This document shows positions 13,500-25,500 of a stretch of DNA of 64,000 bases, in pieces. Source of the DNA: Stichopus chloronotus (lineage: Eukaryota; Echinodermata; Holothuroidea; Aspidochirotida; Stichopodidae); assembly GCA_021234535.1 (NCBI GenBank), contig CM037850.1, forward strand, positions 16,911,990 to 16,975,989, given 5' to 3'. Below the pieces are notes generated by a model. That model was not told where the DNA came from, ran no database searches, and saw nothing but the letters and a program-made list of their open reading frames with translations. Made by a program: the position numbers and the translations under genes. Numbering within the stretch: position 1 is the first letter of the stretch; each line of letters begins with the position of its first letter.

Positions 13500-13590
13500 A
13501 TGACGTTATTCACGTCCAGTTTGTGCTATTGCAACCTTATTATGTCTTGGGCTTTCTCTTTGATGCTTGTGCTTTTTATGGAGATATATG
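13500..13590 (+). CDS. Gene A exon 1: signal peptide
   Basis: A hydrophobic leader. Met at 13500 gives a 30-residue leader. An internal Met at 13542 gives the compact MSWAFSLMLVLFMEIYG, which I prefer as the secretory signal. The donor is GTGAGA at 13591 and the exon ends in phase 1, matching the next exon. Confidence 0.7.
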
Positions 13591-16500
13591 GTGAGAATTA
13601 CATTATCTTAGTGAGCTATGTGTTAATGTGTCATAATCACTGTATTAAATTAATCCCTCTCACTGAAAGTCCTTTTGAGGAAAGGAGAGTTAGACCGTTG
13701 TTACCACTTGCTGACATTATCTTAAAATTTGGGTACGTCATACTTATTTGATTCAATATTTTTGATTATTTAATACAAGCTTCTTCTGAAAAATCCATCA
13801 ACACCGTCAACAAATCACGAGCAACGTATGTAGCTGAATTAGGTGGTTCTGTTGAAATTCGGTGCAACTTGACAGTTGGAGAAGGAAGCTATATCATTTG
13901 GAAAAAGGGGGATACTCCTTTAGTTAAACAAGACTCTGAAGGACCTCTTATCAGAGAGGCAGAGGTATATTTACAGCATAAACTCACGAGAAGAATATGC
14001 TGCTCTACAAATCACAAACGTTAGCCTGAGTGATGCTGGAAACTATACGTGCAAGGAAATGTCAAAGAAAGCAGGAAGACAGAAAAGACAAGAATTGCGG
14101 ATAAATGTTCAAGGTCAGAAAATGAAATTCTTAATACCATTTTCATAGCGGGCATTTTGTTTTTAATATTATGTAATGAACGTTTGCTGGTAAATCATTT
14201 TTGTAATATTCTTGTTGCAGATGGACCCAAGTTCAAATTTATCAGTGAACCACTGGAAAACAATACACTCACAGCAGAATGCTGTGGTACATTGACAGAA
14301 GCCGACAGCCTAGAATATTTGTGGTCAATTGATGGTCAATTCTCCAGTGCCACGAGGGCGAAAACTGCAGGTGATCGAGGACAGCGGATTTGCAGCAACA
14401 TATCATTAACAGCACATAGGAAATACCACCGTAAACTGCTTGAAATGCAAAATCCACAACTCACTAAATTTATTTGCAGAATCAGTAGTACAAGTAATGT
14501 GTAAGTATTTCCTTGCGAAGTTTAGAAAAACGGGACTATACTTGTAGAAAAACAGTGAAGAACATTTTCAAGGATGAATTCAGAGCTAACGTTGAAGTAG
14601 TGTAATATTTTTTTTATATTTTTTCATCCAGATCCTGCGTCTGCGGAATGGAAACCTTCGAACGGGAACACAGTGGCGAAATCAATTATCGCGAGCAGAA
14701 ACAGCAGTGTAAACATAACGTGTATCTCCGATGGGTTTCCCTACCCTACAGTCTCTTTAGAGAGGTACAACGAAGATTCAAAAACTTGGATGGACACTGA
14801 TGTTATTCCCGACTTTGTGGAGAGAAACGAAATGAACACTTTATGGAATTTTAATTATTACTTTAAAAATGATGTTCAGGAACAATTACGATGTACAGCA
14901 TACAACAACGTTACAGAAGTGGCAGACAATCCAGGATTCATCATAGAACCGTTAAGTACGAACAATATTGTTTGCGACATCAATTCCTATTCAAAATATA
15001 CCATTTCTTCTACGAGGCAAAAATTATAATCCAAAGATAAATCGCTTACATTTTCGAAAGTCTTTAATGTATAGTAGTTTCTTCTTATTTTTCCTTACCT
15101 CTGCATTGTGTAGCTTATTAAATCATTCTTTATTGACACAGACTAATCATTGCTGAATCAATTTAAAACTTTCTAGTTCCAGACAACGTTTATATTCTCC
15201 CGATACCAGGAACTATCAGAAAAGGCGATAATATCACCATTATATGCTTTACGACAGGGTATCCTACACCAAATGTTTCAATGCAAAAATACATTGAAAA
15301 GAAGTGGGAAGATATTGCAGTTTCATTGAAAACAAATCATTTAAACCAATCCGATGATATGTTCAGACTGGATTTTCGAATTATTGGTGTCAACGAAGAA
15401 GAAACGGGAAAATACAGATGTAGGGCAAATAATACGCTGGATGACTTTTCTTACAGTGACATCACCGTCATAGAACTGAAAGGTGAGTGTTATTACTCGG
15501 GCGTGTATATTACTTAGAGCTCAATATTGACGACCAAAGACCAAAGGTGTTTCTCATGCAAATTGTTTATTCTCTTTTATGAATAATCAAACATTGCAAA
15601 AGTCGAACATTGCATTCAATCACCCCAATAAAGGACAGCAAAAAAAAAAAAAAAGATGCTACAGAAGACACCTACATCTGAAAAGCACACAAGAACGGTA
15701 TTTCTGTTAAAGAAACACCTGATTGCGTGTGGAATGATTGTCTCTAAACTAACTGCCAAATGCTTATTCTGTACTTCGTTTTATTTTTTTTTCAGCTATT
15801 CCACCGAGCATTGCAGAACTCCTAATGAATAATATCCAAGCCGTTCTAAGCATATCAATTGGTATTCTAGTGATTATTGTTCTAATTGCAACAGTTGCTT
15901 ATCAGAGTAAGTGATTTTTAATTGTTATTGCACCAACGAAAAAGTAACGCTGTAAGTTATAGTTAGTAATTGTTACCTTTAAGCGAAGTTGTATTCTCTT
16001 GGTCCATAGTGCAATAAATGAACGGTCTCCTTTAGAAACTACCCAACTTGCACTGTTTGTTGATTAGTTGATAGCAACATATACTATAGTCAATTTTAAT
16101 TTCATTATCTGACTTGTTTTACCATGATCCTATTGTGGGGAGTTTTTACGTTAACTGGGTGGGCCATTTTACTGCACTCTTATAGTTCAGGATTTTTCTG
16201 ATTGTTCCTTACAGGACGTAACTCTGCAAGTATCATACTTCCAACAATCACAAGGTAAGTTCAATAGATTGTAATGGTTCAAAGACAATAACCTAAACTT
16301 GATGTGCAAAATTGAACTTTATTGTATTTCTGTTAAAATAATTGTCAAAGTGGTTTTAATGTTGTCAATACTGTGATTATTTATAAGTTATGGATACTCT
16401 TAAATCAGGTTTACCTAGTAAGTATGCCACATTTAGTGTTTGTGTTTTAAACTTATAATAAACACTGTCGCTTGCCTTATATATACTGGTTGCAAGTATT

Positions 16501-19500
16501 GTTGGTAAGTAACCTAGTATGTTACTTAAGATGGTGGGAAACAACCTCTCGGGTAGGGGAACACGTGATTGTGAAAGTGTGCGTGCATAGCCGCGTGTGT
16601 ATTTGTAAGAAATACACCCTCGTGTAAGAAATACACACGCGCGTGCATGTAAGAAAATTTTAATTTCAAAAGTCTGCCTCAGCATTTCCTTAAAAATAGA
16701 ATGTCAGTTTAGGTCAAGTTTGCTCTGAAGTTGTGTCTCCTGTCAAAGTCGAAGATCAAATTTCTTTTGTTCGAACGTGGAATGAGTGGACATCTTAGTT
16801 TAGCTGTATTTTCTATCCAAAATGCCCACTGCCATAGCCTACCTTTTAATGTATCACTATTATACAAGACTAAAAGTCATGTTTAAATGTCTGAGGTCAA
16901 GGTTATAAGTCAACTGTTTTCGATCACAAATCCTCCAAAGCGTTCACTATGTCTATGAAGGTCATAACCTCATCACAGAGAATTAAAATCTAAGGACATA
17001 AGTCAAAGGACATTGGTCAATGATCATATCTCAAAGATCATTGCATAAACTACTATGATATTTTGCGTGTTGGGTTTTTTTTTTTACATTATACCAATGT
17101 TACTCATTACGTCATTCTTTTCCATGCAATGTGACACAGCTGTTCAAGCTATAATGGTAACATGCATTTTGGTGTCTGGTAGAGTTATCATGCACCGGTA
17201 ATAGTTTCACAGCTAAGTATGTATATAGTCGTACGTATATATACCGCAGACACGGATCTGAGATGGTTACTTATTTTGCAAGACAATTGGGTAATATGAC
17301 ACCGATAGAGAGCACATTAAACCTCTTATGGTTCAGCCGACGGAAAGTGTGGATGTAAAGAATACTTTTAATACACACCTACAACAATTTGTTGACTTTG
17401 ATGGTGACAGAGATTGGCCTAAACTCACTCAAGTTGAATGACCATTCGCGCTCACACTGTCGGAATCAAATGTGTAAAACTCAGTGTGCCATTCTTATGC
17501 CTTCATGAAACATAGCTAATATGGGGCACGCAACCTCCCTGTGACAATTCCTGTTTTTGCAATATTTCATCAGTATCTTGCCACATTGTTGGTGTTATGT
17601 ATGATACACAACAGAACGTGCGTGTTTTACAAACAAGTAATGACTATAGAAACTATTAGGACAGATGACTGAGATATGCAACTCCCGGGACATCCCTTTG
17701 CCGATTCCTTTTTGCCATACGTGCTCTCGATGAGTGAATTAACGCTGGACCGTGTATTAACTGTAGGATAATATGCATCCACGCTATCGCTGGATGCACT
17801 CGGGCTGCGTCCTCGTGCATCGCTTGCATTAACCCCGAGAGTACATTATCGTACAGTTAATACACAGGTCCAAAGTTGAGTAACCTTGTTCATACATACC
17901 AACGAGATTTTGATAAAAAAGGACGAAAAAAGAAAGGAATTTTGCCCTTAAATATCCGCATTTTTATTGAAAAGGAACCCCGAGAAAAGGTAAACAAATT
18001 TACATGTCAACAATATTCGTGCGCGAAACAGAAAGTAACCCGTAGACAAAAAGAATAGCAACAACGTGTGCTTTAGTTCGTTTGCGTGCTTTAGTATAGT
18101 TTGTTTGCAACTTGTATTGTACTAATGTGTGCACGCTGTGGTCAGTGTATGTACGTGTATTCACTGTGTAGTGTGTACGTAACTGCGTGCTACAGAGCTT
18201 TGTACAGCTAAAGGGCCTGACTGCTGATTTTGGATAAAGACAGTGACAGATTCATTGAATAAACATTTCGAGAAAAACATGTACATGCTTGATGTCTTAC
18301 TTTCAGTCCCATCAGCAGCAGAGAGTGGAAGACTTGTTGTGTGCGGACCCTAATTTTCTGTGAGTGTGAGAATTCTCAGAAGGCTATGCAAAATTTCGGA
18401 AGTTTAAGAAAACAAATCCGGTGGTTGCATGGAGACCCTTCAAGATGGCGATGTATTACAGTCCTTGGTCCTGTTATTGCATAAGGAATTGTTTTTGAAC
18501 ATATCAGCAGAATTTTAGGAAGAAGGAAAGCTAATTCCGGTAGGCTATCAAAGTTAAGGTGTTGAAAATATACGAAAGCAGCTTTCACCCCACTCAGTTC
18601 TGGTATTAAGGTAAGATTAGGCTAACCTACGTCAGAGGGATTAACACTGACAGTATACTGTGCTGTTGTTACGTAGATTTACCTACATTTTACTTCTGAG
18701 CACGACTTAGGCCCTATAGGCGCGGTCTAAGTAACGTTAAAACTAAGAACTAAGAAATTTTATTCGAGTGTAGACCTGATACTGGTAATACTGTATTATC
18801 CATTGTTTTGCACAAGATATAGCAGACTGAAAACACAGTGTCGATCTACAGTTTTATTGTATTCATCCGTCGGTGATTGACCGTGGTTTAAAAAATTGGG
18901 TTACCAGCGATTAACCCACGGTCACCTGACTGAAATGGGCCAATATGAGTTGAGGATTCTTTCCAAGTATGTATTGATAACGGAAATTCTATCTCTGAAA
19001 AATTGAGAATGTTGATCTTGGTTGACATTTCTCCACCTTCCATGTCTGCTGAACAATTATGCGAAATTTAATGCAACTGGCTACAACTTAATGTCCAAGA
19101 ACGAAGTAGAACTTCTGTTGAAAAGGGAGGGGAAGAGACATCATTATATGGTCTTCACAGCACAGTTTGTGGTACTCCATAAAGTTGAAATAAAAACCAG
19201 ACATTCAACAGACTTTGTGATTCCTTGCCCATATTCACGAAGAGCAAATGATATCACACCGTTACTCTGTGTATCTTGGAGTGCGGATGCACTTAGGTTG
19301 CCGGCTTCACCTAGACATCATGATGCTCAGAATTATACTCTCTTAACGGCATCACCGGTAGACATGTCAACGGAAGACTTTTTGTACTAGCTACCTCATC
19401 GACATGACCATAGATGGGTAGCAATTTTGAAGTTTCCATACTCTGATAGTGTGGTAAAGTTTGCCTCGTGTTGTGCTAAACCTCGTTTTCCAGCCTAACA

Positions 19501-22500
19501 CAGTAATGATGTAGAATAGGCTTCTATATTTTGCTATGTTAAGCCTCACACAGGTGGCAATATCCAATACGGTATATTTTCTGTTTATACCCATTGAATT
19601 AACCAATACTACGGCTAACTGTACGGGAATTAATCATTCCTGGAATATTTTCCTGTTCACCATTACACCTTTCGGGCTAAACCAGTTATACTAAGAATCC
19701 CGCCTACTCGTGAACAACAAATAAAGGAACTGGTGGTTAACACTATTAAAACTGTGTTGAAGAGTGATGACTTTATGTCGATGTTACGTGCATCAGTATC
19801 AGAAGCCCTGGAATTGCAAATCGAGCCACTGAGGAATGATATTGCTGACCTGAAAAGGCAAATACAGAAGTGCGAACAAAAGATGGCGGAACAGCAACAA
19901 AAGATTGAATCACTTCAACAAATCCAGACTGAAGTCGAAAGCAACCTGACCAGACTATATCAATTAATTAACGATCTTGAGCAGTATTCAAGGAGCAATT
20001 CTCTCAGGATATCAGGTATACCCATCAGTGAAGGTAATACCGAAGATGCAAATCAGTTGATTATCGATCTCGCTGTGGAAAATCTTGATATCACCATTAC
20101 CACATCTGATATTGACCGCTCACATAGAATTGCCATTGAAGGTACCAGAACTCGTCCCATCTTTGTTAAATTCATTTCGTACCAAGTCAGATCAAGATTT
20201 ATTCAAGCCCGCCGTAAACTCAAGGGCAGCAGTATCATTGTACGGGAAGATCTCACTAAAAGTAACTGACAGCTTCCGCTCGCTGTTCAAAATGATCGAC
20301 TCATTAAATCTTCATGGAATCTTGATGGAAAAATCTATGCACTGATAGTCAAAATGGACATGAATATAAGAAACGTATAAATGATCTCAAAGATTTTCAC
20401 AATTTGTAAGTAACAACCCACTCATATATCTTGACATGTCTTCCCGATTCTCTTTTATTTCTTTTGCGGAATTCTCAGGAAGTATTCCCATTGTGTACAT
20501 ATTCTTTCTATTTTTCTGTTCTCGTGTTGTGAATTTGTAGTGTAACTTTTTCTATTTATGGCAACTGTATCTACACTAGCTGATGACTTGGATCATATGG
20601 CTAACCCCTTTAATCACACAAATGATGTCAATCATACACACAATTGAACTAATGATAACTGGCAGGTCTGTAATTATACTAGTATTGCTAACCTTAATAC
20701 TCTGGGTAGTGTACATAGAAGATTAAGCCTATTTCATTGTAACATGAGGAGTATTAGCAAAAATTATGACAACCTCTTTCTCTTATTACAACTTTTGGAC
20801 TTTAACTTTGACTGCATAGTCGTTACTGTATCATTGACCAGTCACCTGTTATCTTAAAGGCTATAATTTTGTTCATATTGGTAGAACGTCTAATGTGGGG
20901 GAAGAGTTGGTATTTACATAAAAAAGGTATTTCCTTTAGTATCATTCATGATCTTTCTATTTTCCATGACAATCTATTCGAATCCCTCGTTGTTGAAACC
21001 AAATACCATAATCGAGTTCACAGTAATTGGAGTTGTTTTTCGTCCACCAAATAGTGATTTAAATGACTTCTTCAATTTCTTTGAAAACATTTTGAATGGT
21101 ATTGGTAGCAAGTCGTGTTTTACACTGGGAGATTTCAATATTGACCTTTTATCCAATGCAAGCCAACGTTCAAATGCTCATACCTTAGTCAAATTACTCT
21201 TTTCTCACATGGTTACCATGACTTGAAAAACAAAGCAACTGGAGTTACTGAACACTCTGAGACCCTAGTAAATAATATTTTTACTAATATCACTTCCCCC
21301 ACTATTTCTGGTATTATTATTAATGACTTATCAGATCATTATCCAGTTTATTAATTGAATGATAATCACACCACTAAAGTATCTCCGAATGTGAGTTCAT
21401 TCTCAATCTTTAACAGGATCTCTCATTGGTAGCTTAGGACGATATTCTGAACTGTAATGCTTCTAACTTTGAGTAGAACATATTCCTTCGTACCTTTCAT
21501 AAGTTGCACACCTTCTACGGGTGTGGAACAATCGTTCCAATATTAAAAAAGTTGGTGCACCCTTGCTATTCTCAATTCATGTCATACCAAAAATAACTTC
21601 TACAGAAAGTTCAAACGACATCCCTCTCTTGACAAAAAAAAAAGAATAAAAACGAGATTATGACAGACTCAGAAAAAACTCACATCTGTTACACGTATTG
21701 CTAAATTTAACTACTACAATAGGCAATTTACTACTCAATGTGTCCGTGGCACATGGAAGGAAATAAACAAGTTATTGCATAGGTTGTTCTTCCAGCACTT
21801 CTGTAAGTGAATTGAACAATAAATGGCCTTTCTATTAGTAACATGACTGAAATCTCTAATATCTTCAATGATTATTTTGTTACTATTGGTCCTACATTAT
21901 CATCTGGTATACCACATACATCGATTAATTTTTGCCAAATCCAAATGCACAATCCATGTTTTTTTTTTTAACCTACAGATGTTGATGAAGTAACTAAATG
22001 TATTAGGGATCTAAAAAAATGGTAGTCCAGGGCATGATGACATTCATTGTAGAGTTGTTAATGCACTTAGCCATACTATTGCTCGCCCGTTATCTCATCT
22101 TATTAACCTCTCTTTGTCCACTAGTATTGTACCAGATATTCTTAAGATCGCACGTGTCGTTCCTGTTTACAAAAGTAACGACGAAAAATTGAAAGAAAAC
22201 TACAGATCTATTTGTGTCTTGCACGTTTTCTCCAAAATTTATGAAAAAATTGTGTACAAACGTCTGTTTCAATTTCTCTCACAACATGACATTTTGTATG
22301 AAAATCAATATGGCTTTCTTCCTAATAAATCTACAACCATGCACTTATTACCTTTATCGATAATATTTCGAATTCTTTTGAGAAGCGAAGGCTCTAGTGT
22401 GTTTGGATATTTAAAAAGCTTTCGACACTTTGGATCATAACATCCTGCTTTACAAATTACAGCATTATGGTATTAAAGGTGTCCCACTTACTTGGTTTAA

Positions 22501-25500
22501 AAATTATCTGTCTAACAGAAATCGATTTGTCCATATCTCTGATGCTAGATCTAGAATCTGTTCTATCACAACTGGCGTACCACAAAGTTCCATTCTTGGA
22601 AATCTTCTTTTCCTCGTTTTCATTAATGATTTACCTTTGGCCAGTGCAAAGCGTAAATGTACTCTGTATGCTCATGACACAAATATTTTCTATGATAACA
22701 CCAACCTACCTGTACTTATCACTGAAATTAATAATGAGATGGTCTATGCTGATAACTGGTTTATATGTAATAAGTTATGTTCATGTTTCTTGTTTTGTAC
22801 TTATTATATCATCGCCCTATAGGGGCTAGATGAGATATTGTAGTCACTTGGCTAGGGGAGATATATACTGTACTGTGCACCCATGGGAGAACTGTTGCCA
22901 TGGAAACGCTTGGAGTGGATGAGTAGCGACACCCCAGGAGTACCCCATGGTAGAGTGACCATGGTACAGGAGGGTCCTGTGGGGTGGTATAAATGAAAAC
23001 GTGTCCGTGCCAATGTGTGTGGGTGTGTGCGTGTGGGTGTGCCCTTGTTTACGGGTGGGATCAAGGACCGAAACATAGATTTTAGGTCCTCTGTAGAGAA
23101 TTCAATAGATTTCTCTGGTCCTCTCAAGATTAACGATAGAGAATATATTGTTAAGGTTAGGGTTGAGGAAGAAAAAAACAAAAGAAAGCACAATGAGGTC
23201 CTCGGAATGAATGGAAAACAAAGTTGTGTGGGTGGGTGCGTGTGTGCGTGCGTCCGGACCTGTCCAAATTGTGTTTTTTTCCAAAATAGTTTGAAAAGCA
23301 TATGAGCGATTAAGTTGAAACTTGGTAAGGTTGTGCATGATGCCAATACCACACCTGCAAGATGTATTAGTTGTATGGTAAATCGAGTCAATATTTCTGA
23401 TTTTGGAGAAAAAAGTATATGTATAAATTGGTATTTAGAGCTTATCTTGAGAAGTATTTGAGCATTTAATGCAAAATGTTGCAAAAACTTACATGAGAAT
23501 GAAATATTCAAGGAATATCACTTTTGTAGTGAAGAGAGTGAAATTTGCTGATTTTTGAAAAAAAAGCCAATTTGTCCCCAAATTTGTATATTGCAGCATA
23601 TCTTGAGAACTATTAAACCAATTAACTTAAAGTTTTGTAAGTACTTAGCAATAAACTATTACAAATTTCCTTGTTCAGGGCCCTGTATTGAAAACAATGT
23701 GCATGTTGGCGATGAGATACGCAACTCCGTGGATTCCCCTTTTGTTTCATTTTTTCTTCTGTCACTTGTTTCAATTGAATTCTGGGGTTCTACTTCCTCA
23801 CAAGATTTGAATAGCTTCCTATAGAAGAACTCCTAAACTGTATCTTCTATTTCATTATTACGTTACCTTCTCACGTTATTGTATATGTTAAGCCTGATAT
23901 GGTTCAAACAAAGTTTTCTGATATGAAAAAAATATTACTGGATTATATATCTTTACATTAAATGGCACTGTGAAATGAAACAATAATTTCAAATATTAAG
24001 CGTGAGGCAGAACCTTTTATAATATCCGACATTTTGTCATTGCTAAATGTTCACACTATAATTTCACGTTTTAGATATGGTGGAAGGATTCGAAACTCTA
24101 TGCACTTTGGTCACGTAACGAACTTTGAGGAGGGCATACCAGATGTTGTTCGCAATGATCACCATATACCAAGGGATAGAAGAAGTATGAGAGACATTTC
24201 CCCGTTCTGTTTTGATTTCATTATTATTGGTAAATTAGAGTAGCAATAAAGTAACGTTGTACTAACAATAAAGGATCAGCATCGTAAAAAGTGTAACTGT
24301 CGTTGTTCGCTTTTCTCTCCACATAATCTAGGAAGTGAAAAACGCAACTCAACTGAAGCATTGACCGCAACATATGAGGAGTAAGCAGTCATAATATTTC
24401 GTAATACTATCTACTGTAAAAACTGAAGATATGATAAGATATGACTTTTCAAAGTTTGAGAAAAATGCTAAACAGATGACGTGGAATATAGCACAGTGTC
24501 AGTATTTCTGTTGTTGAGCCTATATATTTTGCCTCTTAATTACTTAATTTCTGAGTTTCACATAAGTAAGTGACATTGATATATCTAAAGAAGAATATAC
24601 ATGCTTCCAAAATAGAACCCTCAGGTCATATGAAATCCTCAAATGTCTTTGAAATAAATGTTACATAAACAAAGGATTAACATACGACATATCTCATTGA
24701 CTTCACAAACTTACATACTTAGCCAATGTTTAGTCATGATACAGCTGTGAGACACTAATTTTCCTGTGTATGCGTCAATCCTTGACCGATGTTGATTTAA
24801 TTTGTGGCTATGTTTAATAATATTTTCAATGCTTAATGCACCCAACTACTCCAGAGTGTCACTTTCATGTCACACGCCCTTTAATCCACTTAACATTACC
24901 AAAGGCTATGAGTTGCAAACTAGCTCGATGTTCTGTGGAGCCCAAGGTTAATGAGCACTGATGTCCTTGTATTCTTGAATTTTACCCTGAATGTATTTTA
25001 CGAAACTATACAGATTAGAGGAAACACCACAGGGAGACACAGAAACCCATCCAGTACTCAATGTAAACCAAGCAACTTGCGTTGTGAATTATTCTGTTGT
25101 GCAAAAGGACAGGTAATGTTTTATGTAGTAATAATAACAATAATTCTGGGCCTTAAAAGGTCATTTGTCTTAAAACGCTAAACAGCTTCCCATGGCCTAA
25201 GTAACAAAGGAGTGTGGTGTGGGGACTTTAACCAATAACGTGCTTGTTTCAAATGAATCAAAGCAACGGATAAGAATATGTAAGCCTCAACATATGAAAG
25301 TTGTAGGTAGAATATTGGATGACGTTCTCTGAACATCTGATACCTAGCGTACACACTAATCTCTATAGTTGAGGTAAGCAAGTTACTTACTAGAAGCTAC
25401 TTAACAGAATCAAGACATGAGAGAGAAGCTTTAGGAGGAATTCAGATATAGTATGTGAAGAATGTGGAAAGTTATTGACCTTGCCGAATATTATGGAAAC

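Larger units (their letters stand above)
19676..22780 (+). mobile_element. Decayed CR1/Jockey-like LINE inserted in gene A intron 7
   Basis: Successive blocks are ORF1p-like (19676-20269), APE-type endonuclease (about 20850-21230) and reverse transcriptase (about 21970-22780), all on +. Frame shifts and stops separate them. Homology ends at WFICNKL, so the RT C-terminus and 3' UTR are missing. LINEs are usually truncated at the 5' end, so this 3' loss points to a later deletion or rearrangement. It lies wholly within the 7.8-kb intron between receptor exons 7 and 8, on the same strand as the gene. Confidence 0.9.

Noticed and set aside
13965..13976. GTATATTTACAG inside gene A Ig1 exon as a 12-nt intron
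   Set aside because: Far too short to be spliced, and removing 12 nt would not correct the one-base frame discrepancy.
19022..19390. A 122-codon + ORF upstream of the LINE
   Set aside because: No motif, leader or splice context; it is plausible as a chance ORF in the intron.
22852..23511. A 219-codon minus ORF
   Set aside because: It lies over GT-rich interspersed repeats; the composition is low-complexity and both strands are open.
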